This document shows positions 1 to 8,130 of a DNA stretch of 39,711 nt, one piece after another (position 1 is the first letter of the stretch; each line of letters starts with the position of its first letter). The notes below the pieces were generated by a model. The model had not been told where the DNA came from, made no database searches, and was given only the letters and a program-made list of their open reading frames with translations. This DNA is from Chitinophagaceae bacterium. GTDB lineage: Bacteria; Bacteroidota; Bacteroidia; Chitinophagales; Chitinophagaceae. Both the position numbers and the translations under genes were made by a program. The stretch is taken from assembly GCA_004173355.1 (NCBI GenBank), contig SEAD01000031.1:1-39711 (forward strand), written 5' to 3'.

Positions 1-195
1 GAACCCAATCATATTTACGATTGCGGTATGAGTATCTGGCAGGCATATGGCGTGATCCTGCAGCACTGGAAAGCACTGTTCCGCATCAGTCGTTTCAATA
101 ACCGCAACGGGGTGCCATACTGGTCATTTACCCGTGGCCGGGATTACCTGCGTGCTGCACGCAGCCATTTCAAACTGCTGGAAGAATACGATTGA
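1..195 (+). CDS. C-terminal end of an unidentified protein (partial)
   Basis: Frame 1 is open from the window edge and ends at TGA 193-195, giving the last 64 residues of a protein. The fragment is rich in aromatic and basic residues (for example HWKALFRISRFNNRNG and FTRGRDYLRAARSHF) and contains no transmembrane stretch or motif I can name. Codon choice resembles the following genes, and the next gene starts about 46-58 bp downstream in the same direction, so it is more likely a real gene end than a chance frame. I do not recognise the family and propose no function. Confidence 0.6.
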   Translation, partial: EPNHIYDCGMSIWQAYGVILQHWKALFRISRFNNRNGVPYWSFTRGRDYLRAARSHFKLLEEYD

Positions 196-206
196 GCTGA
201 CCCGGC

Positions 207-237
207 TTTGCGGTCAGTCCCTTATCACTTATTTTCG
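207..237 (+). promoter_or_regulatory. Candidate Bacteroidota promoter for the LysE-family gene
   Basis: TTTG at 207-210, a 19-bp spacer, and TATTTTCG at 230-237 match the Bacteroidota sigma consensus TTTG-N19/20-TANNTTTG with one mismatch in the -7 box. Transcription would begin near 244. This favours the ATG at 254 over the ATG at 242 as the translated start of the next gene. Confidence 0.45.
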
Positions 238-253
238 CTGCATGCATCCACTG

Positions 254-937
254 ATGAAAATATTCCTGACCGGTATGCTGGTCAGTTTTCTCGGATCATT
301 GCCACTAGGTACACTCAATATCGCGGCGATGCAGATCTCCATTTCCGATGGGGTGTTGCCGGCTGTTTATTTTGCATTCGGCTCATTGCTGGTGGAAGTG
401 ATTTATGTACGCCTCTCGCTGGTGGCGATGGACTGGGTACGGAAACAGGAAAAACTATTCAGGATCCTGGAATGGGTGACTCTTGTTATTGTCCTCGCAC
501 TCGCCGTGGCCAGCTTCTGGGCTGCCAGCCATCCGACCAACAGTGCCAACCCGATCCTCAGTAATACATTGCCGCGTTTTGTGCTGGGGATAGTGATGTG
601 TGCGGTCAATCCGGTGCAGATCCCGTTCTGGTTCGGTTGGAGTACGGTGCTGTTTACCAAAAAAGTATTACTCCCGAGAAGCGATCACTACAACTGGTAT
701 ATTATCGGGATAGGCCTGGGTACACTGGCAGGAAACTGTGTATTCATCTTCGGGGGGCTGCTGATCGCGAGCCGCATCAACAACAACCAATCGATCCTCA
801 ACTGGATCATCGGTGGCATCTTCGCCATCACCGCGGTCATCCAGGCCTGGCGCATGTTCATTAAAAAAGAAACATCAAACAAACTGGACCCGCCCGACCC
901 TCAACCTGGCCAGGAACCAGAAATGCCTCGTAAATAA
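254..937 (+). CDS. LysE/RhtB-family membrane exporter
   Basis: This is a small integral membrane protein of about 227 residues. It opens with the LysE-like segment FLGSLPLGTLN and has about six hydrophobic segments, the usual size and layout for LysE/RhtB amino-acid or metabolite exporters of the inner membrane. The substrate cannot be read from the sequence. ATG 254 was chosen because the family begins close to the first membrane helix; ATG 242 is in frame and would add four residues. The frame is open further upstream, to 134, but that part would overlap the preceding gene and is not membrane-like. The gene converges on the Fe-S protein, with 23 bp between the two stops. Confidence 0.8.
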   Translation: MKIFLTGMLVSFLGSLPLGTLNIAAMQISISDGVLPAVYFAFGSLLVEVIYVRLSLVAMDWVRKQEKLFRILEWVTLVIVLALAVASFWAASHPTNSANPILSNTLPRFVLGIVMCAVNPVQIPFWFGWSTVLFTKKVLLPRSDHYNWYIIGIGLGTLAGNCVFIFGGLLIASRINNNQSILNWIIGGIFAITAVIQAWRMFIKKETSNKLDPPDPQPGQEPEMPRK

Positions 938-960
938 ACTAAGCTATTGCGGGCCGGGTA

Positions 961-2283
961 TTATACATCCTGTGTCCACTTATCGCGCTCATCAGGACTG
1001 AATTTCCAGGGGGCAAAGTTGTTCTCGATATTCCCGAACATCCCTGTCCATTCGGCCGGTGCATTGCTTTCTTCCATTACCAGGTAACGGCGGAGCTGGA
1101 AGATGATATCCAGCGGGTTGATACTGACAGGGCATTCCTGCACACAGGCATTACAACTGGTGCAGGCGCGTAATTCCTCCACGGTGATATGGTCATGCAG
1201 GAGCGATTTACCATCATCCTGGAAGCTGCCATTGGCGGTGATATTGCGACCCACGATCTCTGCCCGGTCGCGGGTATCCATCATGATTTTCCGGGGGCTG
1301 AGTTTTTTGCCGGTTATGGTAGCAGGGCATGCAGCGGAACAGCGGCCGCATTCGGTACAGCTGTACGCATCGAGCAGGTTTTTCCAGGTCAGGTCCTGCA
1401 CATCCTTTGCCCCGAACTTTTCAGGTGCAGGGGTATCAGCAGGTGCGAGCTCCGGCTGCATGGCATATAAAACTTCATTCTGGATGGAAAGCATATTGTC
1501 CATCTTCCCCTTTGGTAACAGCTTGTTGAAATACGCGTTCGGGAACGCCAGTACAATGTGCAGGTGTTTGGAATAGGGAAGGTAGTTGAGGAACGCAAAA
1601 ATACCCACGATATGCAGCCACCAGCAAAGCCGTTCGGTCAGCACCAGTCCGTTATCACCCGTACCGGAGAGCAGGGGTTGAAGGAACTGCGAAATGACAA
1701 AGTTTCCCGTAGGGTGGGCGGCATAATGCTCAACACCGCGGGCCTGCAACAGGGTATCACTGGCGTTGAGCATAAGGAACAGGCACATCAGCACGATCTC
1801 CGTGATGAGGATATAGTTTGCATCACTGCGCGGCCATCCATCGAGGTCATGTGATACAAAACGCCGCAGTTTGATGATATTCCTGCGTACAAGGAAAATT
1901 ACACAGGGGATGATCACCAGTACGGCGAGGATTTCAAACGCATTGATGAGGAACGTATAGAAGCCACCGAGCATCGGTGCAAAAAGCCGGTGTGTGCCAA
2001 AGATGCCATCCAGTACTATTTCGAGCACTTCAATATTGATGATCACGAAACCGGCATACACGAAGAAATGCAGTACACCTACCAGTGGGTTGCGGAACAT
2101 TTTCTTCTGACCGAAGGCGAGCAGCAGGAGGTTACGGGTCCGTTCACCTGGATTGTCACTCAGGTTTACCGACCGGCCGATACGGATATTGCGGACCAGT
2201 TGCATGGCCTTGCGGCTGAACAACCAGATGGCTGCCGCGCTGAGAAGAACGAATAAAATTTGTTGAGCGATTTGCATAAGCAT
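961..2283 (-). CDS. Membrane-bound [4Fe-4S] dicluster oxidoreductase (heterodisulfide-reductase-like)
   Basis: The 440-residue protein has an N-terminal half with about five membrane helices (near residues 10-25, 65-90, 108-133, 157-172 and 218-235). The histidines 72, 224, 240 and 242 in or near these helices could ligate b-type heme, as in NarI-like subunits. The C-terminal half is a soluble 4Fe-4S dicluster domain with two classical C-x2-C-x2-C-x3-CP motifs, at Cys309/312/315/319 and Cys374/377/380/384. The fusion resembles proteins that pass electrons between quinone and a soluble CCG-domain partner. In many Bacteroidota a CCG-domain (Fe-S)-binding protein follows directly; here the downstream neighbour is the convergent exporter gene, so the partner is missing locally. 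Electron donor and acceptor are unknown. Confidence 0.85.
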   Translation of the reverse strand: MLMQIAQQILFVLLSAAAIWLFSRKAMQLVRNIRIGRSVNLSDNPGERTRNLLLLAFGQKKMFRNPLVGVLHFFVYAGFVIINIEVLEIVLDGIFGTHRLFAPMLGGFYTFLINAFEILAVLVIIPCVIFLVRRNIIKLRRFVSHDLDGWPRSDANYILITEIVLMCLFLMLNASDTLLQARGVEHYAAHPTGNFVISQFLQPLLSGTGDNGLVLTERLCWWLHIVGIFAFLNYLPYSKHLHIVLAFPNAYFNKLLPKGKMDNMLSIQNEVLYAMQPELAPADTPAPEKFGAKDVQDLTWKNLLDAYSCTECGRCSAACPATITGKKLSPRKIMMDTRDRAEIVGRNITANGSFQDDGKSLLHDHITVEELRACTSCNACVQECPVSINPLDIIFQLRRYLVMEESNAPAEWTGMFGNIENNFAPWKFSPDERDKWTQDV

Positions 2284-2323
2284 CAGTTACATGTGCTAAT
2301 TTACGGCTTATTAATACTGCAAT

Positions 2324-2824
2324 ATGTCCGCATCCAAAAATTATATACTGGACCAGCAGGTCGCCGCAAGAAAGATCCGCCGGATGGCACTGGAAATTAT
2401 CGAGAACAATGAAGGTGAATCCGAGATCGTACTGGCAGGTGTGGATGAAAATGGCAGTGTGATTGCACGCATTATCGAGGGGCTGATCCATGAGCTTTCC
2501 TCCATCAGAACATCCCTGATCACCATCTCCATGGATAAACGGGTACCCGGAGAAATCCGGCTGAGTGAGGATCCCGGTTTTGATAACAAAGTGGTGATTA
2601 TCGTGGATGATGTGGCCAACAGCGGTAAAACATTGCTGTATGCATTGAAGCCCTTCCTTGCATACCATCCGAAAAAAATACAGACGCTGATACTGGTGGA
2701 ACGCAGCCATAATTCATTTCCTGTGCGGCCCGATTACACCGGTCTTTCGATCGCATCCACCCTCCAGGAGCATATCTATGTGGAAGTGGAAGGCTCCACG
2801 GTGATTGGCGCCTATCTTTCCTGA
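2324..2824 (+). CDS. Phosphoribosyltransferase, type I (PyrR-like)
   Basis: The 166-residue protein carries the type I phosphoribosyltransferase PRPP-binding signature VVIIVDDVANSGKTL at residues 90-104, with two adjacent acidic residues followed by a Ser-Gly-Lys-Thr turn. The size and the flanking segment TISMDKR resemble PyrR-type uracil phosphoribosyltransferases and regulators, but no pyrimidine gene is adjacent, so the substrate and any regulatory role remain open. It is divergent from the Fe-S gene over a 40-bp gap, and its TGA (2822-2824) abuts the stop of the next, opposing gene without a spacer base. Confidence 0.85.
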   Translation: MSASKNYILDQQVAARKIRRMALEIIENNEGESEIVLAGVDENGSVIARIIEGLIHELSSIRTSLITISMDKRVPGEIRLSEDPGFDNKVVIIVDDVANSGKTLLYALKPFLAYHPKKIQTLILVERSHNSFPVRPDYTGLSIASTLQEHIYVEVEGSTVIGAYLS

Positions 2825-3826
2825 TCAGAAATAAAGCAGGTATCCCTTCAGCCTGCCGCGGCTGTCCAGCATGAGTGCCGGGGACGGACACTTGAATGAA
2901 TTGAGCACGGCGAAGGTGGTCTTCAGGAATTTGCTTCTTGTCGGGATTTTTGTAAAATCAATATCCGGCGCCAGGTAAAACTCGCGCACCCTGGGGATGT
3001 CAGTGCGGTCATAGGCTGCCGTTCCCACCGTCCATTTGTTTTCAAATCCCCCATACATCCCATTGGCCCCATATCCGACTGCAATATTCAGCCAGGGTGG
3101 CAAGCGGGAATCTTTTTTGAAAGAACGCAGGTTGAAACTGAACCAGTAAGTCTGCGCATTGTAGTCCTTCAGCATCCGCTCACTACCCGTAGTGCCGTAC
3201 AGGTCATTTACGCGTGCAGACAATATCGGGTCCTGGTACGACTTCTGGTGGAAGCTGAATTTATACAGGATTCGCTGTTCGCCCCAGGTTAATTCCTGTG
3301 TTACCAGCATACCCGTACCCAGCGCATTGGCGGCTATATCTGACCAGCTCCATCCCCATTTGGAGGAAAACCCATCAAGCACTTCCACACCGGTAAGGAA
3401 CGCAAAGCTGGTTGCACTGCCCAGTATGACCGCTTTTTTACGCGGCATTCCCGCCCACTGCCACATGGCGGCATTTACCTTTCCCGCATTGTAGGCGGTC
3501 CAGGCATGTCCGAACTTATCGATCTGCTGCCACTCGCGGCTGTCATTGAAAAAATGGAAGCTGCTCCGTTCCTCGTTGCTGTACCACGCCCGGTCGAGCG
3601 TCACCAGCGTACCGCCATAGATAGCGGCCGTGCCTGCACCAACCAGCCATTTGCGGCCGGTGCTGTCGATGGATTTCGCCTCCTGTGCATACAGTTCCGG
3701 ACAGGTCAAGGCTATCAGGAGGAACACGGCAATGGTTGCCCGGGCAGGTCGGAAGCGATTAAAATGGGAATAAAAACGGCCGGCGGCGGCCAGGGGCGAA
3801 AGCATACCCCAAAAATACGTTTCCAC
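2825..3826 (-). CDS. DUF2279 family exported protein
   Basis: The 333-residue protein has an N-terminal hydrophobic segment (about residues 30-46) ending in a plausible signal-peptidase site after LYA at 45-47, so it is probably exported to the periplasm or outer membrane. The segment DKFGHAWTAYNAGKV is typical of DUF2279/YfiM-like proteins, which are usually annotated as predicted lipoproteins or membrane proteins of unknown role. Most of the chain is soluble-looking and rich in Trp, Tyr and Gly, with a few short hydrophobic stretches. The N-terminus before the signal is long; the in-frame Met8 would shorten it. The function is not known. Confidence 0.75.
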   Translation of the reverse strand: METYFWGMLSPLAAAGRFYSHFNRFRPARATIAVFLLIALTCPELYAQEAKSIDSTGRKWLVGAGTAAIYGGTLVTLDRAWYSNEERSSFHFFNDSREWQQIDKFGHAWTAYNAGKVNAAMWQWAGMPRKKAVILGSATSFAFLTGVEVLDGFSSKWGWSWSDIAANALGTGMLVTQELTWGEQRILYKFSFHQKSYQDPILSARVNDLYGTTGSERMLKDYNAQTYWFSFNLRSFKKDSRLPPWLNIAVGYGANGMYGGFENKWTVGTAAYDRTDIPRVREFYLAPDIDFTKIPTRSKFLKTTFAVLNSFKCPSPALMLDSRGRLKGYLLYF

Positions 3827-3955
3827 TTCGTTTTAAGTTTTAAAAGACAAATAATATCTAACTTCAGCGACCCGGCGATGATGGCATTATGATTGCATAA
3901 CCAGCCGGGCAAATTCAACGCCTCCCCTGTATTAAAAGAAAATTAAAACCTGAAT

Positions 3956-5680
3956 ATGGACGCTGTTATTCTCGGCAAAGTAAATACCTGGCTCGATGGA
4001 AGTTTCGACGATACTACAAAGAATGAAATCAAAAAACTGCAGTCATCCAACCCTGATGAGCTTGCCGATGCCTTTTACCGGAACCTGGAGTTTGGTACCG
4101 GTGGCCTCCGTGGTATCATGGGTGTGGGCACCAACCGGATGAACCGGTACACGGTCGGTATGGCCACACAGGGTTTTTCGAATTACCTGAAAACATCTTT
4201 CGCCGGACAGGAAATCAGCGTGGCACTTGCACATGACAGCCGCAACAACAGCCGCTTTTTTGCCGAGACGGCTGCAAACGTATTTGCGGCAAACGGTATC
4301 AAAGTATACCTCTTTGAAAGCCTGCGCCCAACACCTGAACTTTCATTTGCGATCCGCCATTTCGGTTGCCAGGGTGGGGTGGTCTGCACTGCTTCACACA
4401 ACCCAAAGGAATACAACGGGTACAAAGCCTACTGGAATGATGGTGCACAGCTTGTGCCGCCGCACGATAAAAATGTAATCACCGAGGTAGAGAAAATAGC
4501 ATCCGTTGACGACGTGAAATTTACCGGAGGTGAAAAAAATATTACGATCATCGGAAAGGAAGTGGATGAAGCCTACACGAAGATGGTTAAGGGACTGAGT
4601 GTGTATCCGGAAGTGATCAGCAAACATAGCGATCTCCGGATCGTATACACACCGATCCATGGTACCGGGATCACCCTGGTGCCTGCGGTACTGGATGCGT
4701 TTGGTTTCAAAAACGTCACCATCGTGGACGAACAGGCAGAACCCAATGGTGACTTCCCGACCGTACATTATCCCAATCCCGAAGAAAAGGAAACAATGAG
4801 CATCGGCCTGGCCAAGGCAAAATCGCTTGATGCGGATATCCTGCTGGGTACTGACCCAGATGCCGACCGGGTGGGTATCGGTGTAAAAGATAACAATGGC
4901 GAATGGGTGCTCATGAACGGAAACCAGACCGCCGTCCTCGCATTCAACTACCTGCTGGAAGCAAGGAAAGCCAAGGGAATCAACCAGCCGAATGACATGG
5001 TGATCACTACCATCGTGACAACGGGTATGATCGACGGTCTTGCCAGCAGTAATGATGTGGCCTGCTATCGCGTACTGACCGGGTTCAAATGGATCGCGGA
5101 AATGATCCGCCTGAAGGAAGGGAAAGAAAATTATGTGGTCGGGGGTGAGGAAAGTTTCGGACTGATGATCGGCGACAAAATCCGCGACAAGGATGCTGTC
5201 AGTGCCGTTGCCCTGCTTTGTGAAATGGCCGCTTATGAAAAAGACAAGGGACGCACACTTTACCAGAAACTGGTTGACCTTTACCTGCAATACGGATTCT
5301 ATAAGGAAGACCTGATTTCCATCACCAAAAAAGGGATGGACGGACAGGCACAGATTGCAGCAATGATGGAAGCCTACCGCAAGGATCCGCCAAAACAGAT
5401 CAATGGTTCGGCAGTGAAACAATTGCTGGATTACGAACTGCAGCTCGGTACGGACCCCTCAACCGGCAAGACCTGGAAAATTGATTTACCCAAATCAAAC
5501 GTGCTGCAGTTTATCCTGGAAGATGGCAGCATCATTTCGGCGAGGCCGAGTGGTACCGAACCAAAAATTAAATTTTACTTCAGCATCCGGCAGGACCTTG
5601 ACAAACCGGAAGATTTCGATCGTGTGAATAAAGAGCTGGACCAAAAGATAAAGGCAATCATCGCCGATATGAAGTTGTAG
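3956..5680 (+). CDS. Phosphoglucomutase/phosphomannomutase family phospho-sugar mutase
   Basis: The protein interconverts hexose 1- and 6-phosphates through a phosphoserine. The 574 residues match the long PgcA-type alpha-D-phosphohexomutases. The active-site loop TASHNPKEYNGYK has the phosphorylated Ser at position 147. The metal loop GTDPDADRVGIGV, the sugar-recognition motif GGEESFG and the C-terminal phosphate-binding loop RPSGTEPKIKF are all present, so the enzyme should be active. It may supply sugar 1-phosphates for the nucleotide sugars used by the polysaccharide locus further along, but it is not in that cluster. The next gene, pcm, begins 18 bp after its stop, so the two may be co-transcribed. 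Confidence 0.95.
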   Translation: MDAVILGKVNTWLDGSFDDTTKNEIKKLQSSNPDELADAFYRNLEFGTGGLRGIMGVGTNRMNRYTVGMATQGFSNYLKTSFAGQEISVALAHDSRNNSRFFAETAANVFAANGIKVYLFESLRPTPELSFAIRHFGCQGGVVCTASHNPKEYNGYKAYWNDGAQLVPPHDKNVITEVEKIASVDDVKFTGGEKNITIIGKEVDEAYTKMVKGLSVYPEVISKHSDLRIVYTPIHGTGITLVPAVLDAFGFKNVTIVDEQAEPNGDFPTVHYPNPEEKETMSIGLAKAKSLDADILLGTDPDADRVGIGVKDNNGEWVLMNGNQTAVLAFNYLLEARKAKGINQPNDMVITTIVTTGMIDGLASSNDVACYRVLTGFKWIAEMIRLKEGKENYVVGGEESFGLMIGDKIRDKDAVSAVALLCEMAAYEKDKGRTLYQKLVDLYLQYGFYKEDLISITKKGMDGQAQIAAMMEAYRKDPPKQINGSAVKQLLDYELQLGTDPSTGKTWKIDLPKSNVLQFILEDGSIISARPSGTEPKIKFYFSIRQDLDKPEDFDRVNKELDQKIKAIIADMKL

Positions 5681-5698
5681 TAATATCTTGCAGGCCTT

Positions 5699-6361
5699 AT
5701 GAGATCAACCAGGGATGATTACAGGCAACAGGGACTGAGGAAAAAACTCGTCGACACCATAAAGGCGAAAGGCATCAATAACGAAAAAGTGCTGCAGGCA
5801 ATCGGTTCGGTGCCGCGGCACTTTTTTTTGGACTCGGCATTTGAAGAAGCCTCTTACGAAGACAAGGCATTCCCGATCGGCGAGGGACAAACGATCTCCC
5901 AGCCCTATACGGTGGCCTACCAGACACAACTGCTTGAGCTGGACAAACCTTACCTCAAAGTACTGGAGATCGGCACCGGCAGTGCTTACCAGGCAGTGAT
6001 CCTCGCCGAACTCGGAGCGATGGTGTACACGATCGAGCGGCAGAAAAAACTTTTTGAAAGCAACCGGGAATTCCCGCTGCTGAAAAAATACCATTCCCTT
6101 AAAATGTTCTACGGTGACGGGTTTGAAGGATTACCAACCTACGGGCCTTTTGACCGGATCATCATCACCGCGGCGGCTGATAAAATGCCGGCCAAACTCA
6201 TCAGCCAGCTCAAGGTGGGTGGAAAAATGGTGATCCCTTTTGGCGACCATGACAAGATCCAGCAGATGCTGCGACTCACCAAACAGGCGGATGGCTCAGT
6301 CACCGAAGAACGTTTCGAGGAGTTTTCGTTTGTACCGATGCTCGGGGGAAAATCAAACTGA
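5699..6361 (+). CDS. pcm: Protein-L-isoaspartate O-methyltransferase
   Basis: This cytoplasmic repair enzyme methylates isoaspartyl residues in aged proteins, using S-adenosylmethionine. At 220 residues it has the usual length. It shows the family stretch GEGQTISQPYTVAYQTQLL for substrate contact, the SAM-binding loop VLEIGTGSAYQAVIL (Ala where many homologues have Gly) and the later motif FDRIIITAAADKMP. It follows the phosphohexomutase by 18 bp and ends about 20 bp before a strong hairpin terminator shared with the converging lpdA gene. Confidence 0.95.
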   Translation: MRSTRDDYRQQGLRKKLVDTIKAKGINNEKVLQAIGSVPRHFFLDSAFEEASYEDKAFPIGEGQTISQPYTVAYQTQLLELDKPYLKVLEIGTGSAYQAVILAELGAMVYTIERQKKLFESNREFPLLKKYHSLKMFYGDGFEGLPTYGPFDRIIITAAADKMPAKLISQLKVGGKMVIPFGDHDKIQQMLRLTKQADGSVTEERFEEFSFVPMLGGKSN

Positions 6362-6383
6362 TCGTTTCACCGGAATAAATAAA

Positions 6384-6415
6384 AAATGCCGCAGTCCGGA
6401 AGAACTGCGGCATTT
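6384..6415. terminator. Bidirectional intrinsic terminator between pcm and lpdA
   Basis: A perfect 12-bp inverted repeat, AAATGCCGCAGT and ACTGCGGCATTT, surrounds an 8-base loop. The A-rich left flank and T-rich right flank give a U-tail in both directions. It lies between the convergent stops of pcm (6361) and lpdA (6433), as expected for a shared terminator. Confidence 0.85.
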
Positions 6416-6432
6416 CTATGAAATGAAATATA

Positions 6433-7833
6433 TCAGAGGTGGATCGCTTCACCAAACGCCACTTCGATCGCATCCTTGACGCTTTCGCTGATAGTCGGGT
6501 GGGGGTGGATACTGTTGAGCACCTCGTGATGGGTGGTTTCCAGTTTCCTTGCCGTAACGGTCTGCGCAATGATCTCGGTTACATTGTAACCAATCGCATG
6601 TGTGCCGAGCCACTCGCCATACTTCGCATCAAAGATCACTTTTACAAATCCTTCTGTGTGACCGGCAGCTGAAGCTTTACCGGATGCACTCAGCGGGAAT
6701 TTACCCACCTTGATTTCGAAACCTGCATCTTTTGCCTGCTTCTCCGTATAACCTACAGATGCGATTTCCGGGTAACAATAGGTACAACCCGGTACATTGT
6801 TATAGTCCAGAGCTTCAGGTGCATGGTTGAATTTCTTCTCCCCAAACGCGATGGCCTCGATACAGATGATCGCTTCCTTGCTTGCCACGTGCGCAAGCGC
6901 CTGCCCGGGCACACAGTCACCGATGGCATATACACCGGGAACACTTGTCTGGTAGAATTTATCAACGGTGATACGTCCCTTGTCCGTTTTGACACCAAGG
7001 CTTTCCAGCCCGATACCTTCAATGTTGGCGGTTACACCAACTGCACTCAGCAGCACATCTGCTTCCAGTTTCTTCTCGCCTTCAGCTGTTTTGATGGTTG
7101 CCACAATGCCTGACCCGGATGTGTCTACTGCTGTGACCTCGCTGTTGAGGAGGATATCGATGCCCTGTTTTTTGAAGTTCTTATCGAGTTCCTTAGAAAT
7201 TTCTTCATCTTCCACCGGTACGATGCGTGGGAGGAATTCCACGATCGTAACCTTTGTACCCATGCTGTTGTAAAAATAACCGAATTCAACACCGATCGCG
7301 CCGCTGCCGACAACGATGATGCTTTTTGGCTGCGTAGGGAGGTTCATCGCCTCGCGGTAACCAATTACTTTTTTACCATCCTGTTTCAGGGCCGGCAGTT
7401 CACGGCTGCGGCCACCGGTAGCGATGATGATATGTTTGGCTTCAACAGTGGTTTTCTGGCCATCTTTTTCCACTTCAATCTTTCCTTTGGCAACGAGTTT
7501 ACCAAAACCCATCACCACATCGATCTTGTTTTTCTTCATGAGGAAGGTCACCCCTTTGCTCATCTTGTCCGCCACACCGCGGCTTCGTTTGATAACCGCA
7601 TCAAATTTGGGGGTGCCGGTCGCTTCAATACCGAAGGACTCGGCGTGTTTGATGTCATTCACCACCTGCGCCGACTTCAGCAATGCCTTGGTTGGGATAC
7701 AACCCCAGTTGAGGCAGATACCACCAAGACTTTCTTTTTCAATAATGGCTGTTTTAAGGCCCAGCTGGGAAGCACGGATTGCGGCAACATAACCGCCTGG
7801 TCCGCTACCGAGAACAACTACATCGTATGCCAT
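6433..7833 (-). CDS. lpdA: Dihydrolipoyl dehydrogenase (E3)
   Basis: This FAD flavoprotein reoxidises dihydrolipoamide of the 2-oxoacid dehydrogenase complexes or glycine cleavage system, with NAD+ as acceptor. The 466 residues have an N-terminal FAD loop VVVLGSGPGGYVAA, the redox disulfide Cys40/Cys45 in GGICLNWGCIPTK, a second NAD-binding Rossmann loop VVGSGAIGVEFG, and the C-terminal catalytic His-Glu region HPHPTISES. ATG at 7831-7833 was chosen because the family starts right at the FAD strand; the frame is open to 7950 but that extension is non-homologous and overlaps the promoter. No E1 or E2 gene is adjacent, so it is a stand-alone E3. Confidence 0.96.
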   Translation of the reverse strand: MAYDVVVLGSGPGGYVAAIRASQLGLKTAIIEKESLGGICLNWGCIPTKALLKSAQVVNDIKHAESFGIEATGTPKFDAVIKRSRGVADKMSKGVTFLMKKNKIDVVMGFGKLVAKGKIEVEKDGQKTTVEAKHIIIATGGRSRELPALKQDGKKVIGYREAMNLPTQPKSIIVVGSGAIGVEFGYFYNSMGTKVTIVEFLPRIVPVEDEEISKELDKNFKKQGIDILLNSEVTAVDTSGSGIVATIKTAEGEKKLEADVLLSAVGVTANIEGIGLESLGVKTDKGRITVDKFYQTSVPGVYAIGDCVPGQALAHVASKEAIICIEAIAFGEKKFNHAPEALDYNNVPGCTYCYPEIASVGYTEKQAKDAGFEIKVGKFPLSASGKASAAGHTEGFVKVIFDAKYGEWLGTHAIGYNVTEIIAQTVTARKLETTHHEVLNSIHPHPTISESVKDAIEVAFGEAIHL

Positions 7834-7893
7834 TGTAAAGATTGAATGTTTTAAAATAGGGATCCCGCTTCCGCAGTATCCGGTAATGAGCCG

Positions 7894-7925
7894 CAAAGTT
7901 ATCTGAAAACAGCCAATCAGGCAAA
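7894..7925 (-). promoter_or_regulatory. Strong candidate promoter of lpdA
   Basis: On the minus strand the -7 box is TAACTTTG (complement of 7894-7901), an exact TANNTTTG match, and the -33 box is TTTG (7922-7925) with a 20-bp spacer. Transcription would begin near 7887, leaving a leader of about 54 nt before the ATG at 7833. Nothing else convincing was seen in the 297-bp divergent gap 7834-8130, apart from a weaker TATTTTG (8107-8113) just before the receptor gene on the plus strand. Confidence 0.6.
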
Positions 7926-8130
7926 AATGGCCTGAAGCGACTGGCGACACAGATACAACATTTACAGCCGCCTATGGTTCAAACCTTCATGTGATGTACG
8001 CCCCGCGCGAATCCGGCGGTCACCACGGGCCATCCTTCCCTTCGATCTTTTATACGATCGGTAAACCGTTCGAGGAAAATCCGGATCAACCGCAACCACG
8101 TAAGGCTATTTTGCAGCGAATCGTCCACCC

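Noticed and set aside
4394-5422. 342-residue open frame opposite the phosphohexomutase gene
   Set aside because: It is fully antisense to a well-supported enzyme, has no recognisable motif, and its His/Phe/Cys-rich composition is typical of a shadow frame in fairly GC-rich coding DNA.
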